Part shown: positions 1-5,153 of the stretch, in pieces | Position numbering within the stretch: the stretch's first letter is position 1 | Layout: the number at the start of each line of letters is the position of its first letter | Assembly (NCBI GenBank): GCA_964606055.1 | Contig: CAZSFA010000190.1 | Coordinates: forward strand, 1 to 5,153 | Source of the DNA: Roseitalea sp964606055 | Lineage (GTDB): Bacteria > Pseudomonadota > Alphaproteobacteria > Rhizobiales > Rhizobiaceae | DNA length: 5,153 bases | Direction: 5' to 3' | Notes under the pieces: model-generated | Seen by the model: only the letters and a program-made list of their open reading frames with translations | Told to the model about the DNA's origin: nothing | Databases searched by the model: none | Made by a program: the position numbers and the translations under genes

Positions 1-443
1 CCCACCAGCGACAGCTGCTCTTCGGTCTTGGTGCGGCGCTCGGCCCTGGACATGTGTGGATGGTGGGTCATCAGCGGCTCGCCGATGATGTCGCCGATCG
101 TCATGCGCGGGTTGAGCGAGGCGACCGGGTCCTGGAAGATGATCTGCATCTCCTCGCGGCGCGCGCGCAGTTCGGCGCCTTCCATCGCGCGCAGGTCGCG
201 GCCCAGCCACAGCACCTGGCCGGTGCGCGCCGAGATGAGTTGCAGGATCGCCCGGCCGAGCGTGGACTTGCCGCATCCCGATTCACCGACCACGCCAAGC
301 GTCTCGCCGGCGCGCAGATCGAAGCTGATGCCGTCAACGGCCTTGAGCACGCCGCCCGGCTGGAACAGGCCGCGCTTGACGGAGAAATGCACCGACAGGT
401 CGCGGACCGACAGGATCGGCTCGGATGTGTTGGCCAGCGTCAC
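1..443 (-). CDS. oppF: Oligopeptide ABC transporter ATPase OppF (partial, N-terminal 147 codons)
   Basis: This is the N-terminal part of the second nucleotide-binding subunit of the peptide importer, which would pair with OppD on the cytoplasmic face of the OppBC channel and hydrolyse ATP. The start is a GTG at 443-441 that overlaps the oppD TGA (sequence GTGA), with GGAG eight bases upstream. The protein begins MTLANTSEPILSVRDLSV. The Walker A motif GESGCGKS is at residues 53-60, and the Q-loop FQDP has Q104, followed by the SLNPRMTIGDII stretch typical of OppF/DppF. The GLFQPGG insertion before Walker A (residues 25-31) is also characteristic of OppF rather than OppD. The signature motif, Walker B, H-loop and C-terminal domain lie beyond the left edge; usual family length is about 330 residues. 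The visible reading frame is intact. Assignment as OppF rather than DppF rests mainly on the neighbouring OppA. Confidence 0.93.
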   Translation of the reverse strand, partial: MTLANTSEPILSVRDLSVHFSVKRGLFQPGGVLKAVDGISFDLRAGETLGVVGESGCGKSTLGRAILQLISARTGQVLWLGRDLRAMEGAELRARREEMQIIFQDPVASLNPRMTIGDIIGEPLMTHHPHMSRAERRTKTEEQLSLV

Positions 444-1477
444 GGCAATTGCTCCAGATGGCAGGCCTTGGCGCGATCGGGCGCGATCGGGTGAAGCGAC
501 GGCCGCTCCTGCCGGCAGCGCTCGAACGCATGGGCGCAGCGCGCGGCATAGGCGCAGCGATCGTGCGGCAGATGCTGCAGGTTGGGCGGCTGGCCGGGAA
601 TGGTGTTCAGCGGCGTGTCGCGCCCCGCATCCAGACGCGGCATCGCCGCCAGAAGCCCGGCCGTGTAGGGATGCTGCGGGTCGTAGAAGATGTCGTCGAC
701 CGGCGCCTGTTCGACGATGCGTCCGCCATACATCACCATCACCCGATCCGACAGGCCGGCGATGACGCCCAGGTCATGGGTGATCATGACGATCGATGTC
801 GAGAACTCGCGTTTCAGATCGCCCATCAGTTCCAGAATGGCCGCCTGCACCGTCACGTCGAGCGCGGTGGTCGGTTCATCGGCGATCAGAAGATCGGGCT
901 GGCACAAAAGCGCCATCGCGATCATCACCCGCTGGCGCATTCCGCCGGAGAACTCGTGCGGAAACATGCCGATGCGGCTGGCGGCCTGCGGGATGCGCAC
1001 CAGATCGAGCATGTGGACCGCGCGCTTGAGCGCATCGGCCTCGCTCATGTGCTTGTGGCGGACCAGAACCTCGGTCAGTTGCCGCCGGACGGTCAGGAAC
1101 GGGTTCAACGATGTCATCGGATCCTGGAAGATCATCGCCATGTGCCCGCCGCGAACCGCGTTGAGTTCGGCCGCCGGCAGGTTGAGGATTTCCTCGCCGC
1201 GAAAGCGCACCGACCCGCTGGCCGCGCCGTTCGATGCCAGAAGCCCCATGACGCCCAGAAACATCTGCGTCTTGCCCGATCCGCTCTCGCCGACAATGCC
1301 GACCGTTTCGCCGGCGCCGATCGTCAGGCTGACATCGTTGACGGCGGCGACCGGCCCTTCTGGCGTCTGGAACCGCACCGAAAGATCGGCGATTTCGAGG
1401 ATCGGCGTCTGGGTGCCATCGATACCGGGCGGAGGCGCCGCCGCGGTCCGATCAGCGGTCCTGGGGGTCGAGTGCAT
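440..1477 (-). CDS. oppD: Oligopeptide ABC transporter ATPase OppD
   Basis: First nucleotide-binding subunit, a complete protein of 345 residues from the ATG at 1477. Motifs are Walker A GESGSGKT (63-70), Q-loop Q118 in FQDPMTSLNP, signature SGGMRQ (177-182), Walker B LLIADE (196-201) with catalytic glutamate 201, D-loop ALD (205-207) and switch histidine 234. The peptide-transporter C-terminal domain follows, with HPYTAGLL, IPGQPPNL (293-300) and four cysteines at 308, 314, 321 and 339, the pattern that holds a 4Fe-4S cluster in characterised OppD/DppD proteins. An in-frame ATG at 1489 would give 349 residues. I prefer 1477 because GGA lies seven bases before it, while no purine-rich site precedes 1489. 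About 24 proline/alanine-rich residues precede the conserved ILEIADLSVRF. The gene overlaps oppC by 26 bases and its stop overlaps the oppF start. Confidence 0.95.
   Translation of the reverse strand: MHSTPRTADRTAAAPPPGIDGTQTPILEIADLSVRFQTPEGPVAAVNDVSLTIGAGETVGIVGESGSGKTQMFLGVMGLLASNGAASGSVRFRGEEILNLPAAELNAVRGGHMAMIFQDPMTSLNPFLTVRRQLTEVLVRHKHMSEADALKRAVHMLDLVRIPQAASRIGMFPHEFSGGMRQRVMIAMALLCQPDLLIADEPTTALDVTVQAAILELMGDLKREFSTSIVMITHDLGVIAGLSDRVMVMYGGRIVEQAPVDDIFYDPQHPYTAGLLAAMPRLDAGRDTPLNTIPGQPPNLQHLPHDRCAYAARCAHAFERCRQERPSLHPIAPDRAKACHLEQLP
452..455 (-). promoter_or_regulatory. Shine-Dalgarno site of oppF
   Basis: GGAG on the minus strand lies eight bases before the GTG at 443. It sits inside the last codons of oppD. 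Together with the GTGA stop/start overlap it supports the GTG as the start of oppF and suggests translational coupling with oppD. Confidence 0.6.
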
Positions 1478-2348
1478 CGCGCAATCCATCGCCGAGATAG
1501 TTGAAACAGAACAGCGTCACCGCCAGGAACGCGGCCGGGAAGATCAGCGCCCAGGGCGCGACCGTCATGCCCGCCGCGCCTTCGTTGATCAGCACACCCC
1601 AGCTGGTCATCGGCTCCTGGATGCCAAGCCCGATGAACGACAGGAAACTCTCAAACAGGATCACCTGCGGAACGGTCAGCGTGACGAACACGACGACCGG
1701 GCCCAGCAGGTTGGGGATGATGTGGCGCGTCACGATCTTCCAGCCCGGCACGCCGAGCGCGCGGGCGGCCTCGACGAACTCCTTGTTCTTCAGGCTGATC
1801 GCCTGACCGCGCACGATGCGCGCCATGTCCAGCCAGACCACCGCGCCGATCGCCACGAAGATCATCAGGAAGTTGCGCTCGAAAAAGACGAACAGGATGA
1901 TGACGAAGAAGATGAAGGGAACCGAGTAGAGGATGTCGACGATCCGCATCATGATGTTGTCGGTCCGGCCGCCGAAGTAGCCGGCCACCGCGCCATAGGT
2001 GACGCCGATGACGAGGCTGACGAGGGTCGCCACCAGCCCCACCATCAGCGAGATCTGCCCGCCGACGAGCACCCGCACGAACAGGTCGCGACCATTGCCG
2101 TCGGTGCCGAACCAATGGCCGTTGGCAAAGTCGGGCGGAACGGAGATGCGGTCCCAGTAGACGCGGGTCATCGAATGCGGCGACAGGTAGGGACCAAGGA
2201 AACACAGGGCGGTGATGATGATCAGCGTGATGATGCTGAACACCGCCATCTTGTTCTGCACCAGCCGGCGCATGGCATCCTGCCACAGCGAGCGTCCCTC
2301 GGCATCGAACGCGGTTTCGGTGTCGGTCGATGTGACGATCTCGGTCAT
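1452..2348 (-). CDS. oppC: Oligopeptide ABC transporter permease OppC
   Basis: Second inner-membrane channel subunit, 298 residues, close to the usual length of about 300. A polar cytoplasmic N terminus (1-34) is followed by a membrane segment around 35-52. The OppC/DppC periplasmic motif HWFGTDGNGRDLF is at 78-90. Further membrane segments lie at roughly 100-124, 140-157, 160-176, 215-241 and 265-285. The cytoplasmic EAA coupling loop, FVEAARALGVPGWKIVTRH and on to N213, contacts the ATPases. The protein ends with GDGLRDALDPQDR, the normal family ending. The start ATG at 2348 lies 7 bases past the oppB stop, and GAGG overlapping that stop is five bases upstream, so translation is probably coupled to oppB. 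The end overlaps the oppD start. Confidence 0.96.
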   Translation of the reverse strand: MTEIVTSTDTETAFDAEGRSLWQDAMRRLVQNKMAVFSIITLIIITALCFLGPYLSPHSMTRVYWDRISVPPDFANGHWFGTDGNGRDLFVRVLVGGQISLMVGLVATLVSLVIGVTYGAVAGYFGGRTDNIMMRIVDILYSVPFIFFVIILFVFFERNFLMIFVAIGAVVWLDMARIVRGQAISLKNKEFVEAARALGVPGWKIVTRHIIPNLLGPVVVFVTLTVPQVILFESFLSFIGLGIQEPMTSWGVLINEGAAGMTVAPWALIFPAAFLAVTLFCFNYLGDGLRDALDPQDR

Positions 2349-2355
2349 CGGAGCC

Positions 2356-3279
2356 TCACGTCAGGCGGACCTTGGGATCGAGCACCGCATACAGCAGGTC
2401 GACCAGCAGATTGAGCACGATGATGATCACCGCGTAGAAGATCACGACGCCCATCACCAGCGTGTAGTCGCGGTTGAGCGCGCCCTCGACGAAATAGCGC
2501 CCGATCCCCGGAATGCCGAAAATGCGCTCGATCACCACCGAACCGGTGATGATGCCGGCGATCGCGGGACCGAGATAGGAGACCACGGGCAGCATGGCGC
2601 CACGGATCGCATGGCGGTAGATGATCAGCCGCTGTTGCAGGCCCTTGGCCTTGGCGGTGCGCACATAGTTCGAGCGCAAGACCTCGATCATCGAGCCGCG
2701 CGTCAGCCGCGCGATGTAGGCGATTTGCGGCAGCGCCAGCGCGACGATCGGCAGGACCTTGTTCTCCCACGCTCCGCGCCCCCAACCGCCGGCAGGCAGC
2801 CAGCCCAGCATGACGGCAAAGACCAGCGTCAGCAGCGGCGCCATGACGAAGTTGGGAATGGTGATGCCGGTCATCGCACCGGCCATCATCGAGTGGTCGA
2901 CCCAGCTGTTCTGGCGCAGCGCGGCGAGCGAACCGACGGCGACGCCCAGCACGGTCGCCAGCGCGATCGCGATGCCGCCCAGTTGCAGCGAAGCGGGAAA
3001 GCCGAGCCAGATCAGATCGGTGACCGAATAGTCGGTGTACTGAAACGAGGGGCCGAAATCGCCGCGCACCACGTTTTGCAGATAGCGCAGATACTGCTCC
3101 CACAACGGGCGGTCGAGGTAGTAGGCCGCTTCGAGATTGGCCCTGATCTGGGCGGGCATGTTCTCTTCGGTGGCGAGCGGGCTGCCCGGCACCATGCGCA
3201 TCATGAAGAACGCCAGCGTGATGATGATGAACAGGGTCGGGATGAACCAGGCCAGACGCCGCAGCAGGTAACGGAGCAT
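2356..3279 (-). CDS. oppB: Oligopeptide ABC transporter permease OppB
   Basis: First inner-membrane channel subunit, 307 residues, against about 306 in enterobacterial OppB. It begins MLRYLLRRLAWFIPTLF, the typical OppB start with a first membrane segment at about 9-28. Next comes a periplasmic stretch with the family motif LDRPLWEQYLRYLQNVVRGDFG, of which LDRP and GDFG are key. Membrane segments follow at about 98-122, 135-159, 175-192, 232-252 and 275-297. The EAA loop is at 205-231 (YVRTAKAKGL, then HAIRGAMLP). The ending VLDPKVRL is standard. The ATG at 3279 is preferred over a TTG at 3282 directly before it because it matches the family N terminus; the upstream ribosome site is weak (GGA six bases away). 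A four-codon ATG reading frame (3293-3279) ends in a TGA overlapping this ATG, which may be coincidence. Confidence 0.95.
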   Translation of the reverse strand: MLRYLLRRLAWFIPTLFIIITLAFFMMRMVPGSPLATEENMPAQIRANLEAAYYLDRPLWEQYLRYLQNVVRGDFGPSFQYTDYSVTDLIWLGFPASLQLGGIAIALATVLGVAVGSLAALRQNSWVDHSMMAGAMTGITIPNFVMAPLLTLVFAVMLGWLPAGGWGRGAWENKVLPIVALALPQIAYIARLTRGSMIEVLRSNYVRTAKAKGLQQRLIIYRHAIRGAMLPVVSYLGPAIAGIITGSVVIERIFGIPGIGRYFVEGALNRDYTLVMGVVIFYAVIIIVLNLLVDLLYAVLDPKVRLT

Positions 3280-3354
3280 CAACGATCCATCATGTTGCGC
3301 CAGCCGGAGCGGCAGCGACGGTCAAGGCATTTAAGCCGCGTGGGGGGCGGCGGC

Positions 3355-3390
3355 GCGGGGACAGCCCCGCCGCTGTGCGCGGCGGGGGCT
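3355..3390 (-). promoter_or_regulatory. G+C-rich hairpin(s) between oppA and oppB
   Basis: On the minus strand, AGCCCCCGCCGC (3390-3379) and GCGGCGGGGCT (3373-3363) form an 11-pair stem with one bulged C and a five-base loop, starting eight bases after the oppA stop. No T-run follows, so it is not a standard intrinsic terminator. A second stem, GCGGGG (3370-3365) with CCCCGC (3360-3355) and loop CTGT, uses part of the same arm and cannot form together with the first. Stable hairpins after a binding-protein gene are known in other ABC importer operons, where they protect the upstream message or reduce read-through. By inference this one raises OppA output relative to OppBCDF. The remaining gap (3280-3354) shows nothing else clear. 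Confidence 0.65.
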
Positions 3391-3398
3391 CGTGGGTG

Positions 3399-5012
3399 TT
3401 ACTGGCCCGCAAAGGACAGGTAGCGCGAGAGCGTCACATCCTGGGGGTTGCGCTCGAAGCCCTCAAGCTCGGGATTGATCAGTCGGGCGCGCGTGTAGTG
3501 GTAGATCGGGATGATCGGCAGGTCGACCAGCATCACGGCCTCGGCCTGCTCGAGCAGGTCCTGCCGCACCTGCGGATTGGTCTCGGCCAGCGCCTGCTCC
3601 AGGAACGCGTCATACTCGGCGTTGACCCATTTGGAGCTGTTGGCTTCGCCCGCGTCGCCCTTGAACTTCTCAAGGAAGTAGGAGGCGTCCGAGTAGGTCG
3701 CGCCGATCCAGCCGGCCCGCGCCATCGTGTGCTCGCCGCGCGCCGTTGTGTCCAGATACACCTGCCACTCGACATTGCGCAGGCTCAGCGCGACCGCGTC
3801 GCCAAAGGCTTCCTGCCACATCGCGCCCAGTGCCACGCCGATGCGGCGGTGCGTGTCGTTGGTGTTGAACAGGAACTCGAGCTGCAGCGGGTTGGCGGCC
3901 GAATAGCCCGCCTCTTCGATCAGGCTTTGCGCTTCGGCGATCCGGTCCGCCATCGGCGTGCCCTTGAAGTCGACCGTCTGCAGGTCGTAGGGAATCGCCC
4001 CGTCATTGGCGCCCGGCGGCACCCAGGAGTAGGCCGGCTGCTCGCCACCGGTGGTGATCTGTGCGGTGATCACGCCCCGATCGATCGTCAGAGCCAAAGC
4101 GCGGCGCACGCGGGCGTCGTCGAATGGCGGGTTCTGCACCTGAAGCGTCAGATAGTAGGTGCCGAAATAAAGGTGGTTGGAGTAGGCCTCGGGCATGGAC
4201 TGCTCGAGCGGCTGGATCTGGTCGAGCGGCAACTCGTAGGTCCAGTCCAGTTCGCCGGCCCGGAAGCGGCTGACTTCCTGCGCGCGATCGGTGGTCGGAT
4301 AGTACATGATCGCCGGAATGGCGACGCTTTCGGCATCGTGGAACTCGGGATTGGCGACCAGCCGGACATGGCTCTGCGGCGTCCACTCGTCGAGCATGTA
4401 GGCGCCGTTGGAGACCAGATTGCCCGGCCGGGTGAACTGGTTGCCATGCTCTTCCAGCGAGGCGCGATGCACCGGCGAGAACGAGGAGTGCTTGAGCGCG
4501 TCGACGATATAGGGCGTCGGCGCCTTGAGCGTGATCTGCAGCGTGTCGGCGTCGACGGCGACAACGCCCAACTCGTCGACCGGCATGTCGCCGGCAGTGA
4601 TGTCGTCGGCGTTGACGATCGGCTGTGCCAGCCAGGCAAAGCGCGAGGCGATCTCGGGATCGACGAGGCGCTGGAAGGTGAAGACGAAATCGTCGGCCGT
4701 GACCTGCTCGCCGTTCGACCAGCGGGCATCGTCGCGCATGTCGAAGGTGATCACCAACCCGTCGTCGCTGATTGACCAGCTTTCCGCTGCGCCCGGGACC
4801 GTCGTGCCGTCGGGCGCATTGGTGACGAGCCCTTCAAACAGGTCGCGCAGAATGTTGCTCTCCGGCACGCCGGTGGTCCGCTGCGGGTCCAGCGTTTGCG
4901 GCTCGGCGCCGTTGCCGCGGTTCAAGACATCCTGGGCATGGGCCATCGGAAGGGTTGCGAGGCTCGTTGCCAGCACAAGGCCGAGGCCGGAACTGATACG
5001 TCGATGCGTCAT
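3399..5012 (-). CDS. oppA: Periplasmic oligopeptide-binding protein OppA (SBP_bac_5 family)
   Basis: Solute-binding protein of 537 residues that delivers ligand to OppBC; enterobacterial OppA has about 543. The Sec signal peptide has a positive MTHRR start, a hydrophobic core (8-22) and a predicted cut after AHA (26), leaving about 511 residues and no lipobox cysteine. The mature part closely follows OppA throughout: RGNGAEPQTLDPQ, GVPESNILRDLFEGL (48-62), TADDFVFTFQRLVDP (105-119), RPGNLVSNGAY (195-205), PPFDDARVRRAL (295-306), NTNDTHRR (383-390), ARAGW (431-435) and IPIYHYTRARL (501-511). R432 matches ligand-site Arg413 of mature Escherichia coli OppA. The segment that should carry Asp419 reads IGATYS (436-441), with no aspartate there, so the ligand may not be an ordinary free-amino peptide. 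The frame stays open upstream to 5141, but the signal peptide and Shine-Dalgarno site fix the start at 5012. Confidence 0.95.
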   Translation of the reverse strand: MTHRRISSGLGLVLATSLATLPMAHAQDVLNRGNGAEPQTLDPQRTTGVPESNILRDLFEGLVTNAPDGTTVPGAAESWSISDDGLVITFDMRDDARWSNGEQVTADDFVFTFQRLVDPEIASRFAWLAQPIVNADDITAGDMPVDELGVVAVDADTLQITLKAPTPYIVDALKHSSFSPVHRASLEEHGNQFTRPGNLVSNGAYMLDEWTPQSHVRLVANPEFHDAESVAIPAIMYYPTTDRAQEVSRFRAGELDWTYELPLDQIQPLEQSMPEAYSNHLYFGTYYLTLQVQNPPFDDARVRRALALTIDRGVITAQITTGGEQPAYSWVPPGANDGAIPYDLQTVDFKGTPMADRIAEAQSLIEEAGYSAANPLQLEFLFNTNDTHRRIGVALGAMWQEAFGDAVALSLRNVEWQVYLDTTARGEHTMARAGWIGATYSDASYFLEKFKGDAGEANSSKWVNAEYDAFLEQALAETNPQVRQDLLEQAEAVMLVDLPIIPIYHYTRARLINPELEGFERNPQDVTLSRYLSFAGQ

Positions 5013-5022
5013 GGGACTTTTA

Positions 5023-5027
5023 CTCCT
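5023..5027 (-). promoter_or_regulatory. Shine-Dalgarno site of oppA
   Basis: AGGAG on the minus strand lies ten bases before the ATG at 5012. It is the strongest ribosome site in the window and decides the oppA start against a 43-codon upstream extension of the same frame. Such strength suits a binding protein made in large amounts. Confidence 0.75.
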
Positions 5028-5086
5028 GAGATTGCCGTTTGATCGGTTGCCCGGGATGGCCCGCCTGCATTGGCGACCGCCGATAC

Positions 5087-5113
5087 TGTGTACAACAGTT
5101 GTACAACTGGCAA
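5087..5113 (-). promoter_or_regulatory. Possible oppA promoter (weak match)
   Basis: On the minus strand TTGCCA (5113-5108) resembles a -35 element and TACACA (5092-5087) a -10 element, but their spacing is only 15 bases. A second TTGCCA ten bases upstream (5123-5118) pairs with TACAAC (5103-5098) at 14 bases. Neither is convincing. If either is used, the palindromes at 5089-5109 lie over the core promoter, where a bound protein would block transcription, and the transcript would have a leader of roughly 70 to 85 bases. Confidence 0.25.
5089..5109. promoter_or_regulatory. Overlapping palindromes, likely operator
   Basis: Two perfect inverted repeats share bases upstream of oppA. The first is TGTACAAC-A-GTTGTACA at 5089-5105, with 8-base arms around one base. 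The second is CAGTTGTACAACTG at 5096-5109, a 14-base gapless palindrome. GTACAAC therefore occurs twice on the plus strand, at 5090-5096 and 5101-5107, 11 bases apart or about one helical turn. This is the form expected of a dimeric repressor or activator site. The GT...AC symmetry would suit a GntR-type regulator, but no regulator gene is visible and the protein is unknown. The site is 77 to 97 bases upstream of the oppA ATG. Confidence 0.6.
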
Positions 5114-5153
5114 GAGTTGGCAAGTTGAACCGCCGTGCCAAAGAGTCCCACGG

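Noticed and set aside
471..490. A tandem 10-base repeat, GCGCGATCGG twice, near the end of oppD.
   Set aside because: It could suggest slippage and a frameshift, but the frame continues through the conserved ACH ending with its cluster cysteine to a stop that overlaps oppF, so the gene looks intact.
425..1504. A 359-codon plus-strand open frame opposite oppD.
   Set aside because: The opposite strand encodes a complete ATPase with every expected motif, and this frame resembles no known protein.
690..2414. A 574-codon plus-strand open frame opposite oppD and oppC.
   Set aside because: It lies wholly antisense to two clearly identified genes, has a His/Asp/Arg-rich composition unlike real proteins, and reflects the rarity of stop codons in G+C-rich DNA.
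3363..3390. The oppA-oppB hairpin as a Rho-independent terminator.
   Set aside because: The stem is strong, but no T-run follows on either strand, and the downstream genes belong to the same operon.
3375..4775. A 466-codon plus-strand open frame opposite oppA.
   Set aside because: It is antisense to oppA, shows no recognisable domain or ribosome site, and is the usual reverse-strand shadow of a G+C-rich gene.
5013..5141. A 43-codon upstream extension of the oppA frame.
   Set aside because: It would bury the signal peptide, run through the palindromic operator, and ignore the strong AGGAG ten bases before the ATG at 5012.
5125..5153. The start of a divergent plus-strand gene at the right edge (TTG at 5125 or GTG at 5135).
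   Set aside because: Only a few open codons are visible and there is no clear ribosome site; a divergent regulator is possible but cannot be supported here.
1..5153. Search for tRNA or rRNA genes, CRISPR arrays, insertion sequences or attachment sites.
   Set aside because: None is visible; the window is fully accounted for by five genes and two short regulatory gaps.

Overview
The window is a minus-strand oligopeptide ABC transporter operon in the order oppA-oppB-oppC-oppD-oppF, transcribed from the right edge towards the left edge. The high G+C content, the strong G/C bias at third codon positions and the character of the proteins suggest a proteobacterium, most likely an alphaproteobacterium. 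That is a judgement from general resemblance; no taxonomic marker is present.

Layout from right to left, in the direction of transcription: a 141-base upstream region (5013-5153) carrying two overlapping perfect palindromes built on GTACAAC and, closer to the gene, a clear Shine-Dalgarno site; oppA, the periplasmic binding protein (3399-5012); a 119-base gap holding a very G+C-rich hairpin and an alternative, mutually exclusive hairpin; oppB (2356-3279) and oppC (1452-2348), the two membrane permeases, 7 bases apart; oppD (440-1477), the first ATPase, whose start overlaps the end of oppC; and oppF (1-443), the second ATPase, which starts on a GTG overlapping the oppD stop and runs off the left edge after 147 codons. 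No stretch longer than 300 bases lacks a gene.

Together the genes encode a complete type I peptide importer: OppA captures ligand in the periplasm, OppB and OppC form the channel, and OppD and OppF hydrolyse ATP. Gene order matches enterobacterial oppABCDF. The separation of oppA from the tightly packed oppBCDF by a hairpin suggests that the binding protein is made in excess of the membrane complex.

This is a well-known kind of system and I see no undescribed one. The points most worth a second look are the loss in OppA of the aspartate that normally holds the peptide amino terminus, the palindromic operator-like site upstream of oppA, and the competing hairpins between oppA and oppB.
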